The notes under the pieces are model-generated. The model saw only the letters and a program-made list of their open reading frames with translations, was not told where the DNA came from and searched no databases. A stretch of DNA of 64,000 bases. Origin: Castor canadensis. Taxonomy: Eukaryota; Chordata; Mammalia; Rodentia; Castoridae. The stretch is from positions 1,181,333 through 1,245,332 of the forward strand of contig NC_133399.1 in NCBI RefSeq assembly GCF_047511655.1, in the 5' to 3' direction. Every line of letters begins with the position of its first letter. Within the stretch, counting starts at the first letter, position 1. A program made the position numbers and the translations under genes. This document shows positions 55,001 to 64,000 of this stretch, one piece after another.

Positions 55001-58000
55001 AGACGCACAGGGACTGAGTCTGGAGGGGGACTGACCCATGTGGCTCCCTAGCTCCTCCGGCGAGGTGGCCAACCACCCTCAAAGCTGCTATTTAATTTGG
55101 TGTTGGTTTTGGAACGTGGCTGGTGCCAGCCACACTGATCCACGGGAAGACACTGTGACGGCCCCATCTGGGTGGTAGAAGCAAGCACACCCCTGGCATC
55201 TTCCCGGGGTCGGGGGGGTGGACAGAGACCCTCTGGGAGGGGAAACAGCCGAGTCCTCTGCCCTTCAGACTGATCATGGAGCCTATGGTATGGTTTTGGG
55301 CAGAGCATTTGCCTGGCAAACATGAGACCTTGGGTTCCAACCCCAGCACTACGTGTTGAAAAAAAGGTCCCCAGTTGCCCCTGGGCCTTTGCATGGGCAT
55401 GCTTGTCCTATAGACAGTGAGCATGGCCTCCTCACCTGCAGGGAGCAGAGGCCCAACCTCAGGGGTGGGGTTTTAGGGGGTGCCTGGCTGGGCATCTTGG
55501 AGCTGGGGTGCAGGTGTGTTAGATAAGCGCCCCGATCTAGTGTCCTCTGTTCTGGATGGCAGGAGTGCGCCAGCCCTGAGTGGAGTCCTTGCAAGTTCTA
55601 GAGCCTTCACTGAGGGGTTTTCTATTTGACCAGAACCTCTGAGGCCCAGGAGACCAGGCAGGCATCGAGCAAGACACTGGTCCTCAGAGGTGGACAGAGG
55701 GCCGAGAGGCCAGCCAGAGGCCTGGGGGACATGCCCTCTTCCTTGCGCCTATCCTCCTCTTGCAAATGCAAGTGATGGCACCCGTGGACTCCCTCATGCA
55801 CGTGTTGACCTACGGGGGAGACCGAGACCTGCCCGAGATGGCCTCTACAGCCACGACGGCCAGCTGCAGGAGAGGCTCAGACACCAGGCCCCATGCCCGT
55901 GTGGGTGCGTGGAAGTAAACAAGAGACCAGGCCACATGATGGCCGTACCTGACACTGCCACAAGGAGGGTGAGGGCAGAAATGACTGCCACGAAAGGTGC
56001 TTCCTGAACACTTCCTGAGTGCTCTATGACAAAAACAACTCATGGGGGATGGCAGTGCCTCAAGTGGCACAGTGCCTGCCCAGCTAGCCCCAGGCCCCAA
56101 GTTCAACCCCATCCCCAAAAGCCAATCCGTGCAGTTCACAGTTTAAGGCAGAGAGCAGGAACTGTCTGTGTGACCTCAACCGCAAGAGACACACAGACTG
56201 AGTGAAAGGATGGAAAGGATGCCACCCGGTAGCAGTGACTGCAACATGTCCCTGGGATGGCTGTGCTGGTACTGGACAGGACAGACTGTGAGGCCAACAG
56301 CTTACAAGAGCCAAGAGAATGGCGTATGGGGAAAAGGGGGTTGAGCCAGGAGGAAGGTGACATCACAAACCTGCACCTAACAAAGTTCCCAAAACCTGAT
56401 GTGAACACTGGCACTGAAGGGAGAAAGGCGACCTGCTGTCAGGGCTGGAGCGTGTGGCACGCCACTCTAAGCCGTGCTGTGTGTGCAGGGCTGGGGACGG
56501 GGGCCAGCGCTCACCACTGAGCAGCAGCCCCAGTCCTGAGTATGTTGTGGGAATAAACTTAGGCTGGGGCTTTTCTGTCCAAGAATTTAATCAGTAACCG
56601 TGCCGTTACAAATGTCAGGCTCACTGACCCGCTGCCCATACGCTTGCTTTAGGGACTCTGTTAACATCATAAATCCTCAGCTAGGCCCGGGCAAAATTCT
56701 GCGAGATGCCCTGGTTCTAGAGCTAATTGCCAAAAACAGTTATTGCTGCTCTGAAACTTCTTTGTTCCCAAAGCCCCCTCCTAACCTGGCCCCTTTCTAA
56801 TCAGCCAACTGAGTAGACTGATCCCCAACCTGCCCAATCCAGGGGCAGCAGAGGGACAGTGTGGCCTCACGTGAAACCCCTGCGTCCTCCCGCCCAGTGT
56901 GCAGACCTCCCAGGCTTCCTGGAGTGCACCCTTGCCTGTTGACTGCTGAGTAGTGTCGCCTCTCTCGTGACACCCCAAGATCGCAAAGCTATTCTAACAT
57001 TGTCACTTTTTTTCCTCCATTGTGGTACTGGGTTTTCAACTCAGGGCCTACCCTTTCAGCCACTCCACCAGCCCTGTTTTTTGAGATACGGTCTCTCAAA
57101 CTATTTGCCTGGGCTGACTCTGAACTGTGATCTTCCTGATCTCTGCCTCCTGCGTAGCTGGGATTACAGGCATGAGCCACCAGTGCCTGGCTGAATACGT
57201 CACTTTTTATAAATGACAGAACACCTAGTCAAAAGGTCAAAAAGAACGTCAATAAGGATAAAGAGGACTGACAGTGATGTAAACCAACTAGGTTTAAGAG
57301 ACTCACACATGACATGCAACCCGATGACGGTTCTTAAGAGCACAAGGAACCGTTTTCTGGATAGACTAAGTTAGGCTGCAAAGCAAATTTGAAATACCAA
57401 GTATGTTTTCCAGTCACTGTGAAATGAAACTACAAGTCCAAAATGAGGGAGACTGGAAACCTGACACATACCAAAAAATTTAGTAACACACTCTCTAAGA
57501 AACAATGGATCAAGCTGCTGGTGGCTCACGCCCGTAATCTCAGCTACTTAGGAGGCTGAGATCAGGAGGATTGAAGTTCAAGGCCAGCCTGGACAAATAG
57601 TTCTCAAGACCCCATCTCCAAAATAACCAGAGAAAAATGGACTGGAGGTGTGGCTCAGGCGGTAGAGCGCCTGCTTTGCAAGTGCAAGTGCAAAGGCCTG
57701 GATTCAAACCTTAGTCCCACCAAAACAAAAACAGAATGGATTTTATACCAGGACTAGGACCAAGTGGGGTTTATCCTAGGTGTGCATGAAAGATGGTTCA
57801 ACATATGGAAATCATTGTGGTATAACATTAATATTTATAGAATGAGGAGAAAATCATACAATTTTAACTGATGCAGAAAATAAACAAATAAACCACGTGA
57901 CAGACTCTAAGACGCTTTGATAACAAAAACGCTCACTAAACCTGGAATACAGGGGACCTTCTTCAGCACAATTAAAGCCATGTTTTTAAAAGGCACTGGC

Positions 58001-61000
58001 TGAGGGTGCAGCTAAGTGGGAGAGTGCTTTCCTAGCATGTGTGAGGCCCTGGGTTTCAGTTCCAGCACTGCAAAAAGCAAAAACAAAAACCTCCACAGCT
58101 AGCATCCTATTGGCGGTACAGAACTGAAAGCTTTCCCCTAAAATCGGCAGAAGGCAAAGACACCCACTCCTGCCACTTCTATGCAGGGTGGCAGCGGAAG
58201 TCCTGGGCAGGGAGAGTCGGCAAGAGAAAGAAGAAAGAGGCTCCAAACTGGAGAGGAAGAAGCAAAGCGTTCCACCACAGGTGACACAACCTTGTGTGTA
58301 GAAAACCCCAAAATACACACACCATGTGCACTTGAGCACACACACACCTTTGCTAGAACTAATAAACAAATTCAGCTAAGTTACAGGACGTAAGAGAAAC
58401 ACCCCAAAGTCAACTGAAGCCAGCTGTGGCAACTCATGCCTGATGAGCAACCTGGGAGGCTGAGGCAGGAGGACTGTGAGTTTGAGGTCTGTCTCAAAAA
58501 ACATTAAAAAGGGCCAGGGATGTAGCTCAGTGGTACAGCACTTGTCTAGACTCTGAGTTCAATTCCCACAGAATTAAAATACTCAGAATATAGAAAGAAG
58601 TAGGACTCAACAACAACAACAACAAAAAGACAATCAGTCACCTGTCAGTGGCTCACACCTGTAAATCCTGGCTACTCAGGACGTACAGACCAGGAGGATT
58701 CCAGTTCAAAGTCAGCCCAGGCAAATAGTTCCTCGAGACCCTATCTCAAAAACACCCATCACAAAAAAGGGCTGATGGAGTGGCTCAAGTTGTAGAGCAC
58801 CTGCCTAGCAAGAGTAAGGAAGAGTTCAAACCCCTGTATTGAAAAAAATAAAATAAAGAAGACAACAAACAATCCAATTTAAAAATAGGCACTGGTGGTT
58901 CACATCTGTAATCCTAGCTACCCGGGAGGCTGAGATTGGGAGGAATGCATTTCGAGGCCAGCACACGCAAATAGTTCACAAGACCTCATCTGCAAAACAG
59001 ACTGGGGGCGCGGCTCAAGTGGTAGAGCACCTGCTTTGCAAGCAAGAAGCCCCCGAGTTCAGACCTCAGTCCCACCAAAAACAAAACAAAACAAAAGGCT
59101 TAAAGGACTGAGGGGTCAAGTGGTAGAACATTTGCCTAGCAGGTGCAGAAGCAAGCCCAAGCTCCCGTACTACCCAAGCAACAACAGGGCTGCAGGACTG
59201 GCTGTGTTAGAAGTGCACACAGCTCAGCATGGAGCATGTGCCTACGTTTCATCCCCAGAACTGGAGAAAAAAAAGGGACAGAGCCCCTGTGCCTGCACAT
59301 ATACACCTAAGCGTTTTGTTTTTTTTGAGATGGGGTTTGGGTATGCAGCCCACACTGGCCTGGAACTCGTGACCCATTTTCTAAGAGGAACGTGAACATT
59401 CACAGACCTCAGCATCTAGGCCCTGGTGGACGGTGAGGGTTGCTGGAAGCGCAGATTATTCATCCCGGGAAGGAACAAAACCGTGCTACAGCTACCACAT
59501 GGGTGACTGCAGAGATCGGCTCAGCGAGCACTGCAGACCATGACAGGAGATGGGGTCAGCCCACCTGACAGGGGCGAGGGAGCGGCGTCCACGTCCCGCG
59601 GCACCAGCTCGGCAGGCGGCAGCTCCACTTTGTCCTCTTCGGGCCCCCACCGGCTCTTCCGCTTCCTCTTCACGGTGGTGGTGGAGGCTGGTTTCCCAGG
59701 GACAGCAGGAGAGGGGGCGCTAGCAGGCGTGGGGGCAGGAAAGGTGGGGCAGGTGGTGGGCAGGGGTGAAGGCCCTGAGGGGGCCTCTGGAGGGGACCTG
59801 CGCTTGAGGCTGAGGTCCAGGTCAGTGGGCGTGCCCGCGGAGCCTGCCCTGGCCTTTCGGAACTCCTCCAGCTTCTGCCGGTAGTATTTGTACCCCTGGC
59901 TGTTAGGCTCGTACAGAAAGCTGCAAAGTAGAGCAGGGAGGGATACCGTCAGCTGGGCCAAGCTCCAGGCCCTGGGTCTGGGCAGGGGCAGCTTGGGTAC
60001 TACCCAGGTCATAGTCTCTGCCAGGACATGTCTGCAGGCTCCAGTGGCCCTGGCATGAACGATGCGACACGCCCACAGCCTCCTCAGCACCCTTCCTGCC
60101 ACCAGGGGCTGCCCCAGCCTCTATCAGGCGTCAATCACACTGTCAACAATGCCTAGCTTCCAAGTGCGGGACGGGAACACTCAGACTGCCCAACCTGACA
60201 AGTTTACGAGGCAGGGACGTGAGACGGCCGCTGCAAGCAGGGACTGGGCTGGGTGCCAGTGGCTTACGCCTGTAATCTCAGCTACTCAGGAGGTAGACAT
60301 CAGGAGGATCGCAGTTCAGAGCCAGCCAGTGCAAATAGCTCATGAGACCCCATCTCGAAAAAACCCAATACCAAAAAGGGCTGGTGGAGTGGCTCAAGCC
60401 AGAGAGCACCTGCCTGGCAAGTGTGAGGCCCTGAGTTCAAACCCTGGTGCCCAGTCTGGGGACTGGGCTTTGTGGCTGCCTCACACCTGAACTGGAGCGG
60501 AGGTGGAACGGCTTCATGTGGTCCGCACACTGCTGGGGCCACATGAGGCCCGACATCAAAGCATCTGGCTCTGGTCTCGTGGGCATGCCCTCCCGATGGC
60601 CATCCTGGACACCCACCCCTGGCCTGCTGTACCCGCAGATATGCAGGTAAGCTGAGAACTCACTGCCAACCCTATCCAGCCGGACAGAGGGCTGCACGGG
60701 TGCCTCAGACCACCTGATCCAATGGCACCTCTTGGTTATGACATCAGGAGAGGCTGGGATGGGGCTGAACCCTGGACGGCTCTGAGGGCACAGCCACCTG
60801 GGCTCAGCGCCTTGACGGAATTCCACAACCTTGCCCACTTGTCCTGTGATAATTGCCAGTCAGTGTCTGCTTGTAATGAAGACAAGATGACTTCTTATTT
60901 AGACAAGCTTAATTAGACAAATAAAGAAGACTATTAAGCAGCCCTGGTGGCTCCTCTAGCTACTTGGGAGGTCGAGATCGGGAAGATAACAGTTCGAGGT

Positions 61001-63508
61001 CAGCCCAGGCAAACAGTTTGAGAGACCGCATCTCCAAAATAACCAGAGCAAAATGAAGCAGAGTGCCTGCTCAGTAAGCGTAAGGCCCTGATTTCAAATC
61101 CCAATCCTGCCAAAAAAAAAATAATTGCACCAGGTGTGGCAGCCATGCCTGCAATCCCAGTACTCAGGGAGACAGAGGCAGAAAGACTGAAAGTTCCAGA
61201 CCAGCCTGGCTACATGGTGAGAAGACTAATTGGATTGGCTGGCAGAGCAGGGACCACGCAGCACAAACCCAAGAGCAGGATGCCCGGTGGGCACCTCCAG
61301 TGTTAGGAAGACCCCCTCCTGAACCCCAGATATGAATACTCCACAGCCCCCATGGGGCCTCCCAGGCACCAGCCCCAGGAGCAGCCCGGCCATGTGCTAC
61401 CTGAGCCTTGGCCCTCCCTGTCCCCGCCCCAAGATCCATCTGCCCACTTCCTGATTGTGCCCACCACCCATCTGCCTGGCCATGTCTGAGCACCCCCCAG
61501 ACCCTCGGCCAGTGGTCCTGGAAGGACAATCGATGCTACCCTTATTGGCTCAGGTCCTCCAAAGGCTCTCAGTGATGCCCTGAGGCCCCTGCACCCCAGC
61601 CACGTGGGCACAGCACCTAAGATCTCTGCTGCGTCCCTCCCGGCATGGCAGCTGCTCTGGGTGCACCCTGTTCTGCATTTAGCCTTTGCCCACTCACGCT
61701 GTGGACGCGCCGGGCCTGGGTTCCACCGCCCGTGTCCTGAGTCTCTCTGAGTGCAGGGATGGAACCCAGGGCCTTACACGTGCCAGGCCAGTGCTCTGCC
61801 ACCGAGCCATGCCTAAGCTGACTTGGAACTCATGACCCTCGTCTCTGCCTCTTGAGCACAGGGATTACAAGTATGGTCACTACACCACTTTGGATTCATG
61901 AGTCCGCACAAGGTCACATCTCACTGACTGAGTCAGGACCTGTCTTACGTTTGGCCAAAGCATCCTCATAGGTGCATCACCTGCAGGGGTGCATCACCCC
62001 CGCGGTCCACATCCCAGGCATGACTGCCAGCTCCTGCCCTGCGGCAGTGGCGGTCCTCAGCATCCACCAGCCTCCCCAGCTCACATCTGGTGCTGTATCT
62101 GCCAATGATGACTGAGGGGGTCACCATGTCACCTGCCCCTCCATGGGACCTGCATAGGCTGGGGTTCCCACGCCTCGTGTCCTAAGGTTCCACATTCCCT
62201 GCTGCTCCCTGGTCCTAAAGGGCGACCCCAACAATACAGTTCTGCGAGTTTCTGCTTGAGAGCTGGCCTGCCCCAGACAGTGGCTGCCATCCATCACAGA
62301 GGGAGCCAGGCAAGTGCTGAAGACTTTCTCTGCAGGTGCCGGGGGAACCACAGTGCACTTGGGAAATGCTCGTGGGGGCACAGGGCTGGCTGAGGTCAGG
62401 AACTCCAGACCAGAGTCCAGAACACCCCCTTACCTGAATGCTTGGTTCTCACGGTTGTTCTGGAGGGCGATGGTTTCCACCTCAGGACCCCCATCCGCTA
62501 TGAACCTGGCCAACTTTTCTGCAAGGTTCTTGGCCTCTTCGTCCTCTGGGGGTGAAACTTTAAGCAGGCTGTCAGTACTGAGCTCAACTCACCACACCCA
62601 ACAGCCTAATTTCTGCTAAGAGCCCACAGCCACAAGTGGGGTTTGTTTTAGAAGCAATGCAAAGAGAAACAGGCAAACGGGAATCAGTTACTACACGGGA
62701 CCAAGCCAGAGCTCACAAACACCAACCCTCTCCCACCCCGTGGGTCGCAGGGGCCTCGGGCATGAGCCGGACAAGGGGTCAGGACGGGAGGGAAGGTGTG
62801 GGTGGGGCAGGAAAAGAGGTGGGCGCTCCTGCCCTGACCCTTCCACCAGAGGTTGGAGGAGGCTTCATCTTCCTGTCCTGGGGAGAAGTACAGAGCAAGG
62901 GGCTCAGCTGAGACGGTGACTGAACTTCTGTGGGCCTTCTTGGCCCCAGTATCGGACCTGTGCTGGGATTCTGTCATTTCAGGTGGTGACCAGCTGGCAT
63001 CCCCTCTCCTGAAACTCATCCTGTCCTCCTCACCAGCTCTCTGTCCCGGGGCCCTGCCCTCAGCACCTGGCACGAGCCCCATCCCTGCACGGCTGTGGTG
63101 CCCGGCACAGGCTGCGTGCGTCACTGTTGCTAAGATCACAAGTGAAGCTCCCTCTGTGCCCTCCACATCCACAGAGCTGAGCTGGACGCGACCATGAGCC
63201 TGGAAAGTGCTGCCCACCCCAAGACCCAGACTTGGCATTCAGACTTCTCCTGGTCCTCAGATCACCAGTGGGGAGAGGCATGTCTCCAGAGTAACCCCTG
63301 CTTCCAGGAGGACACAGGCCTTAGCTGTGAGAGCCCAGTGGTGCCACACCACACCACACCTCAGTGTGTCCAGGACCCTGGCTCCTCCCAGCCCTGCACG
63401 CACTTACCTTTCTGAGGAGCTGCCTGGGACTTCTGTGCTTCCTTCCTCATCTCGGCCACCTTCTTTCTGTAGTAGAGGAATTCCCTGCTATTCTTATCAT
63501 GTAAAAAT
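52091..63508 (-). CDS. SUGP1: SUGP1 (SF4), SURP and G-patch splicing factor, C-terminal part
   Basis: Nine coding exons on the minus strand, 63508-63408, 62557-62434, 59920-59565, 54657-54551, 54439-54262, 54006-53900, 53444-53299, 52369-52240 and 52117-52091, encode the last 424 or so residues (human protein 645). The N-terminal exons lie beyond the right edge. The end of SURP1 is [20 protein letters not shown]2 runs from [17 protein letters not shown] to [17 protein letters not shown] Pro/Ser-rich linker follows, then [13 protein letters not shown], which looks like a nuclear signal and UHM-ligand motif. Next come an acidic/coiled stretch and the G-patch ([17 protein letters not shown]). 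The protein ends [17 protein letters not shown]1 acts with SF3B1 in branch-site selection and its G-patch contacts the helicase DHX15. Confidence 0.96.
52440..53240 (-). repeat. Possible LTR-like fossil in the penultimate SUGP1 intron region
   Basis: A CT-rich stretch with many variants of TTTAGC/CTTAAAG, the run GTGTTGGGCGCTCAGG near 52571, and a poly(A) tract at about 53066-53088 suggest an old LTR-type element or a simple-repeat-rich insertion. Family and ends are uncertain. No viral gene part is seen, and it looks old and broken. Confidence 0.25.
53675..53780 (-). repeat. B1-like SINE, antisense
   Basis: CTCTGCAGCCCAGGCTGGCC and CCTCGGCCTCCCCAGAGGCT mark an antisense 7SL-derived monomer. 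Confidence 0.75.
55285..55375 (+). repeat. ID-like SINE
   Basis: GCAGAGCATTTGCCTGGCAA and TTGGGTTCCAACCCCAGCAC match an ID unit with a short A tail. Confidence 0.8.
55375..56040. other. SUGP1 long intron, unannotated part
   Basis: No exon, repeat family or motif recognised. Confidence 0.4.
56040..56130 (+). repeat. ID-like SINE
   Basis: GGCAGTGCCTCAAGTGGCAC and CAAGTTCAACCCCATCCCC match the tRNA-derived right part. Confidence 0.65.
56130..57005. other. SUGP1 long intron, unannotated part
   Basis: I see nothing I can name. A short ID-like scrap (CAGGGCTGGGGACGGGGGCC) lies near 56486. Confidence 0.4.
57010..57200 (-). repeat. Dimeric SINE, antisense
   Basis: GGTACTGGGTTTTCAACTCA (ID-like) then GTAGCTGGGATTACAGGCAT (7SL-like). 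Confidence 0.85.
57505..57725 (+). repeat. Dimeric B1-ID SINE inserted in L1
   Basis: GTGGCTCACGCCCGTAATCT on the left; GTGTGGCTCAGGCGGTAGAG and ATTCAAACCTTAGTCCCACC on the right. Confidence 0.9.
57995..58087 (+). repeat. ID-like SINE inserted in L1
   Basis: GAGGGTGCAGCTAAGTGGGA, TTCCTAGCATGTGTGAGGCC and TTCCAGCACTGCAAAAAGC. Confidence 0.85.
58425..58580 (+). repeat. B1-ID SINE
   Basis: GGCAACTCATGCCTGATGAG on the left and GGGATGTAGCTCAGTGGTAC on the right. Confidence 0.8.
58635..59185 (+). repeat. Cluster of two dimeric SINEs and one ID-like SINE
   Basis: Dimers lie at about 58635-58860 (GTGGCTCACACCTGTAAATC; AGTGGCTCAAGTTGTAGAGC) and 58885-59095 (GTGGTTCACATCTGTAATCC; GCGGCTCAAGTGGTAGAGCA). 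An ID-like unit follows to about 59185 (AACATTTGCCTAGCAGGTGC). A CAA microsatellite lies just before, at 58608-58625. Confidence 0.85.
59190..59380. repeat. Diverged ID-like and antisense B1-like pieces
   Basis: CAGCATGGAGCATGTGCCTA with TTTCATCCCCAGAACTGG resembles an ID unit, and GTATGCAGCCCACACTGGCC near 59340 an antisense B1 start. Confidence 0.5.
60250..60455 (+). repeat. Dimeric B1-ID SINE
   Basis: AGTGGCTTACGCCTGTAATC on the left; GGTGGAGTGGCTCAAGCCAG and GAGTTCAAACCCTGGTGCCC on the right. Confidence 0.9.
60935..61230 (+). repeat. Two adjacent SINEs
   Basis: A dimer at about 60935-61120 (CTAGCTACTTGGGAGGTCGA; TGATTTCAAATCCCAATCC) is followed by a B1-like unit at about 61125-61230 (CCATGCCTGCAATCCCAGTA). 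Confidence 0.8.
61235..61730. other. SUGP1 intron, unannotated part
   Basis: No exon, repeat or motif that I can support. Confidence 0.4.
61735..61890 (-). repeat. ID-like and B1-like SINE pieces, antisense
   Basis: GTGCAGGGATGGAACCCAGG and AGTGCTCTGCCACCGAGCCA (ID), then CTTGAGCACAGGGATTACAA (B1 end). Confidence 0.75.
61890..62430. other. SUGP1 intron, unannotated part
   Basis: I see nothing I can name in this stretch. Confidence 0.4.
62558..63407. other. SUGP1 intron between the two SURP exons, no repeat seen
   Basis: About 850 bp of unique-looking sequence without a recognised feature. Confidence 0.4.
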
Positions 63509-63659
63509 CTGCAGAAAACATTTGCAGAAGAGAAATGAGCTTTGGGGTGGTGAACCAGGGCGGCTTCCACCATGCAAAAGCAGGCTGGGGAGCAGAGGCC
63601 CCAATAGGGCCGAGTCAGTCTCACTGTCCCCAGGGTCCCCTGTGACCTCTGGTGTGTGT

Positions 63660-63875
63660 TACCAGTGCTCAGGCTGGGTGCGGTGGCACCTGCCTGTGAT
63701 CCCAGCTACGTGGGAGGCAGAGACAGGAGGACCTCAAGTTTGAGGCCAGCCCGGGCCACACAGCAAGACTATCTCAATAACAAAATGCAAACAAAAGGGC
63801 GGTGGGTATACTCAGAAGACAGCACTTGCCTACCAAGTGCAAGGCCCTGGGTTCCATTAAAAAAAATAAGCCCGG
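63660..63875 (+). repeat. B1-ID SINE near the right edge
   Basis: GGTGGCACCTGCCTGTGATC and CTCAAGTTTGAGGCCAGCCC on the left; CTTGCCTACCAAGTGCAAGG on the right. Confidence 0.85.
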
Positions 63876-64000
63876 GGCTCAGAATTAGGCCTGGCTCCGT
63901 GAGATGTCCCCCAGCCCTGGCCATGTGATGAGTTTCCAAACATCCGTGTGGGACACAGCAAGCCCGGGGGCCAGGCCAAACTCCCTGCCACAGCGGTACT

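Larger units (their letters stand above)
57210..58420 (+). repeat. L1 ORF2 fragment interrupted by SINEs
   Basis: Three blocks read along an L1 ORF2 in the same order and strand. At 57210-57500 is GATGTAAACCAACTAGG with GGATAGACTAAGTTAGGCTG. At 57725-57985 is AAGTGGGGTTTATCCTAGGT with ACTGATGCAGAAAATAAAC. At 58088-58420 is CTGAAAGCTTTCCCCTAAAA with GAACTAATAAACAAATTCAG. SINEs at 57505-57725 and 57995-58085 separate the blocks. The copy is truncated and diverged, with no intact frame. Confidence 0.85.

Overview
The window is mammalian genomic DNA. Six multi-exon genes have GT-AG introns (one has an AT-AC intron), CpG-rich promoters and poly(A) signals, and their order and strands match human 19p13.11: RFXANK(+), NR2C2AP(-), NCAN(+), HAPLN4(-), TM6SF2(-), SUGP1(-, 5' part off the right edge). 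Dozens of interspersed repeats join a 7SL/B1-like left part to a tRNA/ID-like right part (B1-dID type), which points to a rodent. Their exact form suggests a castorimorph such as beaver, but I cannot verify the species.

Layout. 1-950 is a CpG-rich promoter region for RFXANK. RFXANK (CDS 1354-4591; 259 aa) and NR2C2AP (CDS 6221-4801; 140 aa) converge tail to tail with 209 bp between stop codons. 6.2-12.6 kb is intergenic: old repeats and little else. NCAN (TATA box at 12693, CDS 16708-32243, 1308 aa, 3' UTR to about 34270) fills the middle. HAPLN4 (CDS 42420-37369, 402 aa) converges on it. TM6SF2 (CDS 49790-43734, 376 aa) and the last nine coding exons of SUGP1 (63508-52091) follow on the minus strand. 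I reconstructed every listed exon codon by codon; all junctions keep frame and the protein lengths are close to the human ones as I remember them.

Function. NCAN and HAPLN4 are partners in the brain extracellular matrix: a hyaluronan-binding chondroitin sulfate proteoglycan and the link protein that stabilises such complexes. RFXANK is the ankyrin subunit of the RFX complex at MHC class II promoters. NR2C2AP is a small discoidin-fold protein reported to repress TR4/NR2C2. TM6SF2 is an ER membrane protein of VLDL lipidation. SUGP1 is a SURP/G-patch splicing factor.

No new gene system was found. The best non-coding leads are a near-perfect REST/RE1 element in NCAN intron 1, a degenerate array of RFX X-box motifs in the HAPLN4 3' UTR, a well-formed U12-type AT-AC intron in NR2C2AP, a four-copy TGACCTC array just upstream of NCAN exon 10, GC-box/CACCC minisatellites in the introns of four genes, and SINEs lying almost against three NCAN 3' splice sites.
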